A stretch of DNA of 36,840 bases from Thiocapsa sp. KS1 (GTDB lineage Bacteria > Pseudomonadota > Gammaproteobacteria > Chromatiales > Chromatiaceae): NCBI RefSeq assembly GCF_001499735.1, contig NZ_LN848257.1, positions 707,894 through 744,733 of the forward strand, written 5' to 3'. Position numbers and translations under genes: made by a program. Position 1 is the first letter of the stretch. Every line of letters begins with the position of its first letter. Below are positions 18,572 to 27,481 of this stretch, piece after piece. The notes under the pieces were generated by a model, which did no database searches, was not told where the DNA came from, and saw nothing but the letters and a program-made list of their open reading frames with translations.

Positions 18572-21241
18572 ATGTATCGCGACACGCCGCACCCGATCCA
18601 CCGCAACGACTATCGCCCGCCCGAGTTCCTGATCGATCGAGTCGATCTCAGATTCGAGCTGGACCCGGATCGCACCTGCGTGGAGGCGACCCTGCAGATG
18701 CGCCGCAACCCGGCGGCGACGCGCGGCGACGGCTCGTTGAGGCTCGACGGCGAGCAGCTGGATCTGGACGCGGTGGCGATCGACGGCCATGCGTTGTTGC
18801 CGGCCGAGTATCGCGTCGAGCCCGACTCGCTCATCCTGAAACGCGTGCCGGATCGATTCAGGCTCGACACGCGCGTGCGCGTTCACCCGAATCTCAACAC
18901 GGCTTTGGAGGGGTTGTACCAGTCCGGTCGGATGCTCTGTACCCAGTGCGAGGCCGAGGGTTTCAGGCGAATCACCTACTTCCTGGATCGCCCCGATGTC
19001 ATGGCTCGCTTTCGCACGACGCTGATCGCCGATCGCGAGCGCTTTCCCGTGCTCCTGTCCAACGGCAACCGGATCGAGGAGCGCCTGCTGACGGATGGTC
19101 GACACCTGGTCTCCTGGGAGGATCCCTTTCCGAAGCCCAGTTATCTCTTCGCACTGGTGGCCGGCGACCTGAGCCGGATCGAGGACAGCTTCACGACCGC
19201 ATCGGGTCGCGATGTCGCCCTGCAGATCTATGTCGAGCCGCATAATCTGGATAAGTGCGACCATGCGATGCAGTCGTTGAAGAGGGCGATGCGCTGGGAC
19301 GAGGAACGTTTCGGGCGCGAGTACGACCTCGAGGTCTACATGATCGTGGCGGTCAGCCATTTCAATATGGGGGCCATGGAAAACAAGGGACTCAACGTCT
19401 TCAACGACAAGTTTGTGCTGGCGAGGCCCGACACCGCAACCGACGACGATTTTCAAGGCATCGAGGGCGTCATCGCACACGAATACTTCCACAACTGGAC
19501 GGGCAACCGCATCACCTGCAGGGATTGGTTCCAGCTCAGCCTCAAGGAGGGCTTTACGGTCTACCGGGACCAGGAGTTCTCGGCCGACGTCGGCTCGCGG
19601 GGCGTGAAGCGCGTCGCCGATGTGCGCCTGCTTCAGGCCCATCAGTTCCCCGAGGACAGTGGTCCGATGGCGCACCCGGTGCGACCCGACTCCTATGTCG
19701 AGATCAATAATTTCTACACCGCGACCGTCTACAACAAGGGTGCCGAGCTGGTGCGGATGCAGGCGACCCTGCTCGGCCCAGAGCTCTTTCGCAAGGCGAC
19801 CGATCTCTATTTCACACGCCATGACGGCCACGCGGTGACGACCGACGACTTCGTCGACTGCATGGAAGACGCGAGTGGCCGGGATCTGCTGCAGTTCCGT
19901 TGCTGGTATTCGCAATCGGGAACCCCCTGTCTGGACATCAAGGCCGAGTACGACGCCGAGCGAGCGACCTACAGTCTGCGGATTCGACAAGAGATCCCGC
20001 CGACGCCCGACCAGCCGGAGAAGGCCCCGCTGCATCTGCCCCTGGCGATCGGACTCCTCGATGCGAACGGACAGGATATGGTGCTTCGTCTGGAGGGTGA
20101 GCCGATCGGATACGAACCCGGGACGCGTGTCTTGGAGCTGCGTGAATGGGAGACGCATCTGCGCTTCGTCGATGTCGCCGAGCGGCCGGTGCCCTCTCTC
20201 CTTCGCGGATTCTCGGCCCCGGTGAAGCTTAGGTTCGACTACACCGACGAGGAGCTGATGTTCCTGCTGCGTCACGACAGCGACGGCTTCAGCCGCTGGG
20301 ATGCCGCTCGGACCCTCATGCAGCGTCTCCTGCTGAGCATGGCAAAGGATCCGGAAACCCTGGTCCCGGCGCGTTTCATCGACGCCTTCCGGGGCGCGCT
20401 TCTGGATTCGCAGACCGACAAGGCCCTGCTCGCCGAGGTGCTGACGCTGCCCTCCGAGTCCTATCTCGGAGATCAGATGGAGGTGGTCGATGTCGAGGGG
20501 ATCCACCGCGCGAGCACCGAGCTGAAGCGAGCGCTCGGCGCACAGCTCGCCGACGTGCTGCTGGCGACCTACCGCGCCAACAGCGAGAACACGCCCTACG
20601 CACCGACACCCGAGGCGATCGGTCGACGTGCGCTCAAGAACCTCGCACTGGGATACCTGATGGCGGCCGGCAACGCGCAGGGGCTTGCACTGTGTCGCGC
20701 GCAGTTTGCCGATGCCGGAAACATGACGGACTCGATCGCCGCGCTGCGTCTGCTCGTGGATTACGAGGGCGCCGAAGGGCCGCCGGCCCTGGACCGCTTC
20801 TACGGGCGCTGGTCCAAGGAGCCGCTGGTCATCGACAAGTGGTTCAGCGTCCAGGCGACCAGTCGTCGCGAGGGAACCTTGGGCGCCGTGATCGGCCTCC
20901 TGCAGCACCCGGACTTCTCGCTGCGCAATCCCAATCGGGTGCGCAGCCTCGTCGGCGCCTTCGCTTCCGCCAATCCGGCGCGTTTCCATGCCGCCGACGG
21001 CAGCGGTTATCGATTCCTCGCCGACCGAATACTGGAGCTGGATCTCCTGAATCCGCAGATCGCGGCACGACTGCTCAAGGCACTCATTTGTTGGCGCCGG
21101 TACGACGCGGGCCGTCAGGCGCTGATGCGCGCCGAGATCGAGCGCATCCTGGAGGCCGACGAGCTCTCCAGCGACACCTTCGAGATCGCGTCGAAGGCGT
21201 TGGAGGATAGTCGGCATCCGAACCGTCCGAACGCCCCCTGA
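18572..21241 (+). CDS. pepN: Aminopeptidase N (M1 zinc metallopeptidase)
   Basis: Broad-specificity zinc aminopeptidase that removes N-terminal residues from peptides in the last steps of protein turnover. The 889 residues cover the four-domain PepN layout. The N-terminal beta domain is followed by the exopeptidase motif GAMEN at residues 267-271 and the zinc motif HEYFH at 303-307 with the third ligand Glu326. The C-terminal helical half (TDEELMFLLRHDSDGFSRWDA onward) matches the E. coli type of PepN. The ATG at 18572 follows GTCAGGATCATC. It is separated from lptF by about 84 bp and may be transcribed alone. Confidence 0.95.
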   Translation: MYRDTPHPIHRNDYRPPEFLIDRVDLRFELDPDRTCVEATLQMRRNPAATRGDGSLRLDGEQLDLDAVAIDGHALLPAEYRVEPDSLILKRVPDRFRLDTRVRVHPNLNTALEGLYQSGRMLCTQCEAEGFRRITYFLDRPDVMARFRTTLIADRERFPVLLSNGNRIEERLLTDGRHLVSWEDPFPKPSYLFALVAGDLSRIEDSFTTASGRDVALQIYVEPHNLDKCDHAMQSLKRAMRWDEERFGREYDLEVYMIVAVSHFNMGAMENKGLNVFNDKFVLARPDTATDDDFQGIEGVIAHEYFHNWTGNRITCRDWFQLSLKEGFTVYRDQEFSADVGSRGVKRVADVRLLQAHQFPEDSGPMAHPVRPDSYVEINNFYTATVYNKGAELVRMQATLLGPELFRKATDLYFTRHDGHAVTTDDFVDCMEDASGRDLLQFRCWYSQSGTPCLDIKAEYDAERATYSLRIRQEIPPTPDQPEKAPLHLPLAIGLLDANGQDMVLRLEGEPIGYEPGTRVLELREWETHLRFVDVAERPVPSLLRGFSAPVKLRFDYTDEELMFLLRHDSDGFSRWDAARTLMQRLLLSMAKDPETLVPARFIDAFRGALLDSQTDKALLAEVLTLPSESYLGDQMEVVDVEGIHRASTELKRALGAQLADVLLATYRANSENTPYAPTPEAIGRRALKNLALGYLMAAGNAQGLALCRAQFADAGNMTDSIAALRLLVDYEGAEGPPALDRFYGRWSKEPLVIDKWFSVQATSRREGTLGAVIGLLQHPDFSLRNPNRVRSLVGAFASANPARFHAADGSGYRFLADRILELDLLNPQIAARLLKALICWRRYDAGRQALMRAEIERILEADELSSDTFEIASKALEDSRHPNRPNAP

Positions 21242-21324
21242 GCCCCATCCTCTCCGAGCATCTCGGGCTGTGTCTGAGCCCGTTGCGCATGGCAGAATGC
21301 GGCATTGCCTCAATAGGGAAGATC

Positions 21325-22455
21325 ATGCTCGGAATCGTCGATCGCTATCTGCTCTCGGAAGCGACCAAGGTCTTCTCCGCGATCGTCGCGATCCTGGTGC
21401 TGATCGTCGCGAGCATGCTCTTTCTGCGCACCCTCGAGGAGGTAAACGTCGGGGCACTGAGCGTGCACTTGGTGCTCAACTTTCTCGGCTTTCAGGTCGT
21501 GCGCGACATGCCGAACCTGTTGCCGCCGGCCTTTTTCCTGGCGCTCCTGGTGACCTTGAGTCGGTTCTCCCGGGACAGCGAGCTCATCGCGATGAGTGCG
21601 TGCGGCATCGGTCCTCGTCGACTGCTGCGGGCCATGCTGCTGCTCGCCGTGCCGGTTGCATTGGTGACCGCGTGGCTTTCGTTGGTGCTGCAACCCTGGG
21701 CCGCGGCCGGGATCCATCAGATCCGGATGCAGCAAAAGGAGCAGGCAGCGCAGATCGCCGGTCTTCAACCCGGGCGTTTCTATCTCGAGCAACGCGGAGA
21801 GCTGGTGCTCTACATCGGCGCCATCGACCGTCAGCAGTCACTCGGCGATGTTTTTATCCTGGACCGTCGAGGGGATGTCGCCCGTCTCGTCGTGAGCAAG
21901 GGCGGTCAGCATCGGCTCGAAGAGGAAACGGGCGACCATATCGTGACCCTGTCGAGCGGGCACCGCTTCGACGGTGATCCGGGCTCGGCGGCCTTTATGA
22001 TCGGTGATTTCGAGGAGTATCGGATTCGCATCCGCGCTTCGGGTGCGGCCCAAGGTGTGATCTCCAAGCGCTCCACGACGCCCTCGGCGACGCTTCTGGC
22101 CTCGTCCGATCTGCCCGATCGCGCCGAGCTCGAGCATCGTCTGGCGGCGCCGCTCGCGATCCTCATCCTGACTGTCGTCGCGATTCCGTTGGTCGCGCTC
22201 TCGCCGCGCCAGCGCAGCTCGGGCCGCTTGTTCCTGGCCTTCTTGGCCTACTTCAGCTTCTTCAACCTACAGCGCTTGGCCGAGAATTGGCTGGCGACAG
22301 GCGTGACGCCGGCCTGGTTGACCAGCTTCTGGTACCAGATTCTGATCCTGGGTGTGGTCTATCTGGTGCTGCTCCCCGAAAGCCTCTGGCTCAAGCGTTT
22401 GATCGAGCGACTCTCGGGCGCCCAGGCAGCGAGGCTCCGCGGGCAGCCCGGATAA
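21325..22455 (+). CDS. lptF: LPS export ABC transporter permease LptF
   Basis: Inner-membrane permease that, with LptG and the ATPase LptB, extracts lipopolysaccharide and feeds it to the LptC-LptA bridge. The ATG at 21325 (MLGIVDRYLLSEATKVF) gives 376 residues. Membrane segments are visible at about residues 12-35, 50-80, 95-120 and three near the C-terminus (about 280-370), flanking a beta-jellyroll periplasmic domain with the LptF-type QKEQAAQIAGLQPGRFY. The EATKVF start and HRLAAPLAILILTVVAIPL motif are typical of the YjgP/YjgQ family. Unusually, lptG does not follow. The next gene is a convergent hemerythrin. Confidence 0.9.
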   Translation: MLGIVDRYLLSEATKVFSAIVAILVLIVASMLFLRTLEEVNVGALSVHLVLNFLGFQVVRDMPNLLPPAFFLALLVTLSRFSRDSELIAMSACGIGPRRLLRAMLLLAVPVALVTAWLSLVLQPWAAAGIHQIRMQQKEQAAQIAGLQPGRFYLEQRGELVLYIGAIDRQQSLGDVFILDRRGDVARLVVSKGGQHRLEEETGDHIVTLSSGHRFDGDPGSAAFMIGDFEEYRIRIRASGAAQGVISKRSTTPSATLLASSDLPDRAELEHRLAAPLAILILTVVAIPLVALSPRQRSSGRLFLAFLAYFSFFNLQRLAENWLATGVTPAWLTSFWYQILILGVVYLVLLPESLWLKRLIERLSGAQAARLRGQPG

Positions 22456-22505
22456 GAGGCAAGTCGGACGGCCGAGCGGGGTAGGCGATGGCCGCGGCGA
22501 GCGAC

Positions 22506-23084
22506 TCAGGGCCGAGTGGTGTTGGCGTAGGCATCGGCAAGGCGCCGGTCCTCGGCAATGAAATGGTCGAAGCACCAGCGCTTGATCCATTGCAGCGATT
22601 CTCGGCTGAAATGGGCGCGCCCTTCGCTCAGCAACTGGCGGCGCAGCTCCGTCAACTCGGCCAACTGCAGGCTATGCTCGCACTTGTGGGTCTGGAAGTC
22701 GTCGTAATCGATCGACAACATGAGCGCCTCTTCGCGCTCGAAATGATGCCTGAGATGATCCACCAATGCCTCGAACCGTCTCAGCGGCTCGGCGCGTGTC
22801 AGGTCGACGGACCGGTGATGGTCGTCCTCGCGATCCGGCTCCGGCTGACCGGCCGGTTGTCCGGTGAGCAGGATATTGACCAGTTTGACGAGCTTGCGGT
22901 GGTCGGCGTCCAGCGTCGGGATGCCCATGCACCATTCGTCGCGCCAAACCAGCGGGCTTTCGGATGTGTGCTCCGTCGCCCTGTGCGGGCGTGGGCTGCC
23001 TGTCTCGGTGGACGTCGGACTCGTGTCCGACCCGGCCGGGCTCCGGGGCAGAGCCCCGGTCTCATACGTCGTCTGTCGGTTCAT
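22506..23084 (-). CDS. Bacteriohemerythrin-like protein
   Basis: Hemerythrin-fold O2 or NO binding protein with a di-iron site. The ligand motifs are visible: DADHRKLVKLVN (first His), HLRHHFEREEALM (two His and Glu), HKCEHSLQLAEL (His-x3-His) and WCFDHFIAEDRRLA (His and Asp). A ~45-residue N-terminal extension rich in Ser, Thr and Pro precedes the domain. Two ATGs, 23090 and 23084, are 6 bp apart; the AAGAGG site is immediately before the first and 6 bases before the second, so 23084 is preferred. Function could be O2 sensing, storage or NO/iron handling. The FNR-type site upstream fits an oxygen link. Confidence 0.88.
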   Translation of the reverse strand: MNRQTTYETGALPRSPAGSDTSPTSTETGSPRPHRATEHTSESPLVWRDEWCMGIPTLDADHRKLVKLVNILLTGQPAGQPEPDREDDHHRSVDLTRAEPLRRFEALVDHLRHHFEREEALMLSIDYDDFQTHKCEHSLQLAELTELRRQLLSEGRAHFSRESLQWIKRWCFDHFIAEDRRLADAYANTTRP

Positions 23085-23152
23085 CGTCATCCTCTTCTGC
23101 GAATGCGGCCGCCTGCGGGTGAGAGCTTAAGGCCGCTTGCTTTTGTCGATCC

Positions 23153-23166
23153 TTAATCCGGATCAA
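23153..23166 (-). promoter_or_regulatory. Probable FNR/ANR-type site upstream of the hemerythrin gene
   Basis: TTAATCCGGATCAA on the plus strand (TTGATCCGGATTAA on the gene strand) fits 9 of 10 defined bases of TTGAT-N4-ATCAA. Its centre is about 69 bp from the hemerythrin start. With the usual -41.5 spacing the transcript would start near 23118. A weak TTAAGC -10 like element lies at 23125-23130. The only gene it can serve in this direction is the hemerythrin. Confidence 0.55.
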
Positions 23167-23276
23167 GTCGGCGGCTCGGTCCGGACGCGATCGATCTGTC
23201 GGCGCCCCGAGCGAGGAAGTCTCGCCGCAGACGCATCGGTTGTCATGCCTGACTATTGCCCGCGGAGACCAACTCA

Positions 23277-24077
23277 TCACGCCCCGCGACCGCGGCGCAT
23301 CGAGATCCCCGCGATGACGACGGCCAGGGTGACAACCGCGACGATAATGGTCGCGAGCGCATTGATCTGCGGCGAGACACCCATGCGCACGCTCGAGTAG
23401 ATCACCATCGGGAGCGTCGTGGAGCCGGGTCCGGCGACGAAGCTTGCGATGACCAGATCGTCGAGCGAAAGGGTGAAGGCCAACAGCCATCCCGAAAGCA
23501 GGGCCGGCGCGATCAGCGGAAGCGTGATGGCGAGATAGACGCGCAGCGGCCGGGCGCCCAGATCCATCGCGGCTTCTTCGAGCGAGCGGTCCATCTGGGA
23601 CAGGCGCGCGCGCACCACGACGGCGACATAGGCCATGCTGAAGGTGACATGGGCGATGGTGATGGTCGTGAAGCCGCGACCGTCGGGCCAGCCGATGGTT
23701 TGCTGCATCGCCACGAAGAGCAGAAGCAGCGAAAGCCCGATGATCACATCCGGCATGACCAGAGGGGCGGTGAGCAGCAGCTCGAATCCGGTGCGTCCGC
23801 GAAAAGTGCCATGGCGCACCAAGGCGTTGGCGGCCAGGGTCCCGAGCACGACGGCAAGGGTCGCATTCACGGCGGCGATACGCACGCTCAGCCAGGCGGC
23901 ATCGAGCAGCTGCTTGTTGCGAAAGAGCTCGACATACCACTTGGTCGAGAATCCGGTCCAGACGGTCACCAAGCGCGACTCGTTGAATGAATAGAGGATC
24001 AGCAGCAGGATCGGCACATACAAAAAGGCATAGCCGAAGGCGAGGACCGTCAGCAGGGGCCAGCGACGACGCCTCAT
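23277..24077 (-). CDS. potI: Putrescine ABC transporter permease PotI
   Basis: One of the two inner-membrane subunits of the polyamine importer. The 266 residues contain six predicted membrane helices, and the EAA loop is visible as EEAAMDLGARPLRVYLAITLP, the contact for the ATPase. The LTLLSFNESRL-like stretch near the N-terminus (ILYSFNESRLVTVWTGFSTKWY) is typical of PotI/PotC. The ATG overlaps the stop of potH by 4 bp. Order and lengths (potF 363, potG 378, potH 306, potI 266) match the E. coli potFGHI putrescine operon better than potABCD. Confidence 0.9.
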   Translation of the reverse strand: MRRRRWPLLTVLAFGYAFLYVPILLLILYSFNESRLVTVWTGFSTKWYVELFRNKQLLDAAWLSVRIAAVNATLAVVLGTLAANALVRHGTFRGRTGFELLLTAPLVMPDVIIGLSLLLLFVAMQQTIGWPDGRGFTTITIAHVTFSMAYVAVVVRARLSQMDRSLEEAAMDLGARPLRVYLAITLPLIAPALLSGWLLAFTLSLDDLVIASFVAGPGSTTLPMVIYSSVRMGVSPQINALATIIVAVVTLAVVIAGISMRRGRGA

Positions 24078-24994
24078 GGGCGGCTACCCTCCATACGCTG
24101 CTGCAGACGCTGCATCATGACGAAGGGGACGACGAGCAACGCCAGCAGCAGGATCGCCAGCGCCGAGGCCAACGGCCAATCCTTGTTGGAGAAGAACTCG
24201 GTCCAGAGCAGCTTGCCGATCATGAGACTCCCGGGTCCGCCGAGCAGATCGGGGATCACGAACTCGCCCACGACCGGGATGAAGACCAGCATGCTGCCGG
24301 CGACGATGCCGGCCATCGAGAGCGGCAGGGTGACCCGCAGAAAGGCCCGCATGGGTCGGCAGCCCAGATCCGCGGCGGCTTCGAGCAGGCTCAGATCGAG
24401 CCGCGTCAGGTTCGCGTAGAGCGGCAGGATCATGAAGGGCAGATAGGAGTAGACGACGCCGATATAGATGGCCGTATTGGTGTGCAGGATCGCCAAGGGG
24501 GTGTCGATCAGACCCGACCAGATCAGCAGATCGTTGAGCAGACCGTTGGACTTGAGGATCCCGATCCAGGCATAGACGCGGATCAGGAAGGATGTCCAAA
24601 AAGGCAGGACGATCAGCATCAGCAGGATGATCCGCCAACGCTCGGGTGCGGTCGCAATGGCATAGGCCATCGGATAACCCAGCAGCAGGCAGAGCAGGGT
24701 GCAGATGAAGGCGACCTGCAGCGAGTTGAGCAGGGCGCTCAGATAGAGGTCGTCCTGCCCGACCAGCATGAAGTTGCGCAGATTGATCTCGATGCGCAGC
24801 AGACCCTCGTCGATCCACTGCCAGAGCGCGGTGTAGGGCGGCTGCGCGAGCGCCGGCTCGGCCACGCTGATCTGCAGCACGATGACGAAAGGTAACAGGA
24901 AGAAGAGCCCCAGCCACAGATAGGGGATGCCGATGTTGACCAGTCGGCTCGTGCGATGCGCTTGCCTGGATTGATTCGGGGGCGGTGCGGGCAT
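24074..24994 (-). CDS. potH: Putrescine ABC transporter permease PotH
   Basis: The second permease of the polyamine importer, forming the channel with PotI. The 306 residues begin with a ~30-residue cytoplasmic stretch, then about six membrane helices (YLWLGLFFLLPFVIVLQIS at about 30-48 onward). The EAA loop reads LLEAAADLGCRPMRAFLRVTLP, near residues 205-226. The PotH-type IAVAEPA-like motif (ISVAEPALAQPPYTALW) and NTAIYIGVVYSYLPFM are seen. It begins 21 bp after potG and overlaps potI by ATGA. Confidence 0.9.
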   Translation of the reverse strand: MPAPPPNQSRQAHRTSRLVNIGIPYLWLGLFFLLPFVIVLQISVAEPALAQPPYTALWQWIDEGLLRIEINLRNFMLVGQDDLYLSALLNSLQVAFICTLLCLLLGYPMAYAIATAPERWRIILLMLIVLPFWTSFLIRVYAWIGILKSNGLLNDLLIWSGLIDTPLAILHTNTAIYIGVVYSYLPFMILPLYANLTRLDLSLLEAAADLGCRPMRAFLRVTLPLSMAGIVAGSMLVFIPVVGEFVIPDLLGGPGSLMIGKLLWTEFFSNKDWPLASALAILLLALLVVPFVMMQRLQQRMEGSRP

Positions 24995-25015
24995 GGTGCT
25001 GAATCTGCCGAAAGG

Positions 25016-26152
25016 CTACTCGGTCAAGACGACGCCGCTGGTCGGCGACCACTCGATGGCGACCTCTTGCTCCCAGGTCAGCGCCTGCTCGGTGCGCGGC
25101 TGGACGTTGGTGAGCGTCATCTCGACCAAGGCACCGTCGCCGACGCGAATTCGATAGATGGAAACATCGCCGAGATAGGCGATGTCCTCGACCCGCCCTT
25201 TGAGCTGATTGACCCCGTCTTCTCGGAAGTCCGCACAGAGCCGCATCTTCTCCGGTCGTACCGCGACCGTGACCGGGGTGCCGAGCACCATGGGATGGAA
25301 GCTGCGCATGCGCATGGGTCGGCCGACGCGGGTCTCGACCACCACCTCGTCGCCCTCGGTGGCGACGACCTTGCCTTCGAACAGGTTGATCGAGCCGATG
25401 AACTCGGCCACCAGGCGACAGGTCGGGAACTCGTAGATCGCGGTCGGGGTGTCGACCTGCATGATCTGACCGGCATCCATGACGGCGATCCGTGTGGACA
25501 TGGTCATCGCCTCTTCCTGATCGTGCGTGACGGTCACGAAGGTGATGCCGAGGCGTTCCTGAAGGTTCACCAGCTCGAACTGGGTGTTCTCGCGCAGGCG
25601 CTTGTCGAGTGCGCCGAGCGGCTCGTCGAGCAGCAAGAGCTTCGGGTGTTTGGCGAGACTACGGGCCAGTGCGACGCGCTGGCGCTGTCCGCCCGAGAGC
25701 TGATCGGGCCGGCGTTTGCGCAGCTCGGTGATCTTCAGGAGCTCAAGCATCTCGCCGACACGCTCGCCGCGCTCGCGCCGCGACATCCGATCCTGCTTGA
25801 GCCCGAACTCGATGTTCTGCTCCACGCTCATGTGCGGGAAGAGGGCGTAAGACTGGAACATCATGTTCACCGGCCGCGAATAGGCCGGGACATCCGTGAC
25901 ATCCACGCCGTCGATGTAGATGCGTCCGCTGCTCGGATACTCGAGCCCGGCGAGCATGCGCAGCAGCGTGGACTTGCCGCACCCGGAGCTGCCGAGCAAG
26001 GAGAAGAATTCGCCTTGGAAGATCTCCAGGCTCACGTCGTCCACGGCATAGACGTCACCGAACTTCTTGGTGATGCGGTCGATGCGCAGATAGGGGACGG
26101 CCTTGGGATCCTGCCAAGGCTCGAGCGAGCGACGCTCGGCGAGGGTAGCCAT
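25016..26152 (-). CDS. potG: Putrescine ABC transporter ATP-binding protein PotG
   Basis: ATPase that drives polyamine uptake through PotH-PotI. The 378 residues show a Walker A GSSGCGKST at 54-62, Q-loop FQSYALFPHM, ABC signature LSGGQRQRVALARSLA, Walker B LLLLDEPLGALD and the switch histidine in VTVTHDQEEAM. The C-terminal TOBE-type regulatory domain (about residues 270-378) is present, as in CUT1-like importers. It lies 20 bp after potF and 21 bp before potH. Confidence 0.93.
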   Translation of the reverse strand: MATLAERRSLEPWQDPKAVPYLRIDRITKKFGDVYAVDDVSLEIFQGEFFSLLGSSGCGKSTLLRMLAGLEYPSSGRIYIDGVDVTDVPAYSRPVNMMFQSYALFPHMSVEQNIEFGLKQDRMSRRERGERVGEMLELLKITELRKRRPDQLSGGQRQRVALARSLAKHPKLLLLDEPLGALDKRLRENTQFELVNLQERLGITFVTVTHDQEEAMTMSTRIAVMDAGQIMQVDTPTAIYEFPTCRLVAEFIGSINLFEGKVVATEGDEVVVETRVGRPMRMRSFHPMVLGTPVTVAVRPEKMRLCADFREDGVNQLKGRVEDIAYLGDVSIYRIRVGDGALVEMTLTNVQPRTEQALTWEQEVAIEWSPTSGVVLTE

Positions 26153-26172
26153 GCGCGGGGGCCCGATCCGTG

Positions 26173-27264
26173 TCAGCGATTGGCCTTGAGGCGCGTCCAG
26201 AGACGGTTCAGCTCGCGGATCTCCCGATCGCTGCGTTCCGATGGTGCGAAGAGACGCGCCTTGACCTCCGCCGGCGGGTAGATGGTCGGATCCTCACGCA
26301 CCTCCTCGTCCAGGAGCGGGGTAGCTTCGAGGTTGGCGTTGGCGTAATAGACGGCGTTGGAGACCGCGGCGATCGCGCCGGGCTGAAGCATGTAGGCGAT
26401 GAAGGCGTGCGCGGCATCCGGATTGGGTGCGTCTTTGGGGATCGCCATCACATCGATCCAGACGGCTGCGCCCTCGCGCGGGAGCAGGTAGTCGATCACG
26501 ACGCCCTTGCCGGCCTCTTCCGCGCGCGACTGTGCCTGAAAGACATCGCCCGAGTAGCCCATGGCGACACAGAGATCGCCGTTGGCCAGATCGCTCATGT
26601 ATTGCGAGGAGTGGAAATAGCGCACATGTGGGTAGACCGCCTTGATCAGCGCCGAGGCAGCGTCGAGGTCGGCCTTGTCCAGGCTGTTGGGATCCTTGCC
26701 CAGGTAGGCGAGCGCGGCCGAGAAGACCTCGGTCGGATCGTCCAGAAGACTGATTCCGCAATCGCCGAGCTTGGCCGCCGTGTCGGGATCGAAGATCAGC
26801 GCCCAGGTGTCGAGATCCGCCGCCTCGCCCAAGGCGGCCTGCACCTTGTCGCGATTCACCCCCAGACCCGATGTGCCCCACATGTAGGGTACGATGTGGG
26901 CGTTGTCGGGATCGATGCTCGCCAGCTGGCTCATGATGGCCGGGTCGAGTCGATCCAGTCCGGTGAGCTTTGTCTTATCCAGCGGTAGGTAAAGCCCGGC
27001 CTTGAGATGACGCGCCGCGAATGGACGGGCGGTCGGGAAGACCAGGTCGTAGCCGCTTTGACCGGCGAAGAGCTTGGCCTCGAGGACCTCGTTGGAGTCG
27101 TAGACATCCAGCCGCGGACGGATGCCGGTCTCGGCCTCGAAGCCGGACAGGGTGTCCTCGGCGACATAGTCGCTCCAGTTGTAGAGATGAAGCGTGTCTT
27201 CGGCGACCGCGACGACCGTGAATGCCGACAGGGCGAAGAGGAGTGCGAAGGAGGCTCTTTGCAT
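26173..27264 (-). CDS. potF: Putrescine-binding periplasmic protein PotF
   Basis: Periplasmic solute-binding protein that delivers polyamine to PotGHI. The first ~21 residues form a Sec signal peptide (RASFALLFALSAFTVVAVAED, cleavage after AVA). The mature protein starts TLHLYNWSDYVAEDTL, the characteristic opening of PotD/PotF. Further ligand-region motifs are DVYDSNEVLEAKL, VPYMWGTSGLGVN and MGYSGDVFQAQ, including Trp and Asp positions typical of polyamine binding. The 363 residues are the PotF length. Whether it prefers putrescine or spermidine cannot be told from sequence alone. It heads the operon and is divergent from the MerR gene. Confidence 0.92.
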   Translation of the reverse strand: MQRASFALLFALSAFTVVAVAEDTLHLYNWSDYVAEDTLSGFEAETGIRPRLDVYDSNEVLEAKLFAGQSGYDLVFPTARPFAARHLKAGLYLPLDKTKLTGLDRLDPAIMSQLASIDPDNAHIVPYMWGTSGLGVNRDKVQAALGEAADLDTWALIFDPDTAAKLGDCGISLLDDPTEVFSAALAYLGKDPNSLDKADLDAASALIKAVYPHVRYFHSSQYMSDLANGDLCVAMGYSGDVFQAQSRAEEAGKGVVIDYLLPREGAAVWIDVMAIPKDAPNPDAAHAFIAYMLQPGAIAAVSNAVYYANANLEATPLLDEEVREDPTIYPPAEVKARLFAPSERSDREIRELNRLWTRLKANR

Positions 27265-27303
27265 GCTGTCCCCGGATTCGATGACATGGATACCGCGCCG
27301 AGA

Positions 27304-27315
27304 GTCGGCGCCGAC
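27304..27315. promoter_or_regulatory. 12-bp palindrome upstream of potF
   Basis: GTCGGCGCCGAC is a perfect palindrome 40-51 bp upstream of the potF start, in the divergent gap with the MerR gene. It could be an operator, but short GC palindromes are common in a GC-rich genome. Confidence 0.25.
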
Positions 27316-27469
27316 AGGGGCGTAATGCTACTTCAGATTCGCCGAACGGGCCTCGGTTTCGAGCGTGCTGCCGTCGGCGGTCGGGATTGGTCTGCGTTCG
27401 GTCCGTTCATGGACAAGGCTTGGACATCGACACGGTCAATCCCACTATCGAGCCATCGCCGCCCACCAC

Positions 27470-27475
27470 GAGGAG
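27470..27475 (+). promoter_or_regulatory. Ribosome site that fixes a TTG start for the MerR regulator
   Basis: GAGGAG lies 6 bases before TTG at 27482. The frame is open further up to a GTG at 27365, but that region has no ribosome site and no conserved protein, so the TTG is the better start. Confidence 0.65.
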
Positions 27476-27481
27476 ATCACA

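Noticed and set aside
18380-21313. Long minus-strand open frame opposite pepN, continuous with the glutaredoxin gene
   Set aside because: Only the last 87 codons (glutaredoxin) are real. The rest is a shadow of pepN, and the glutaredoxin begins at its own ATG at 18379.
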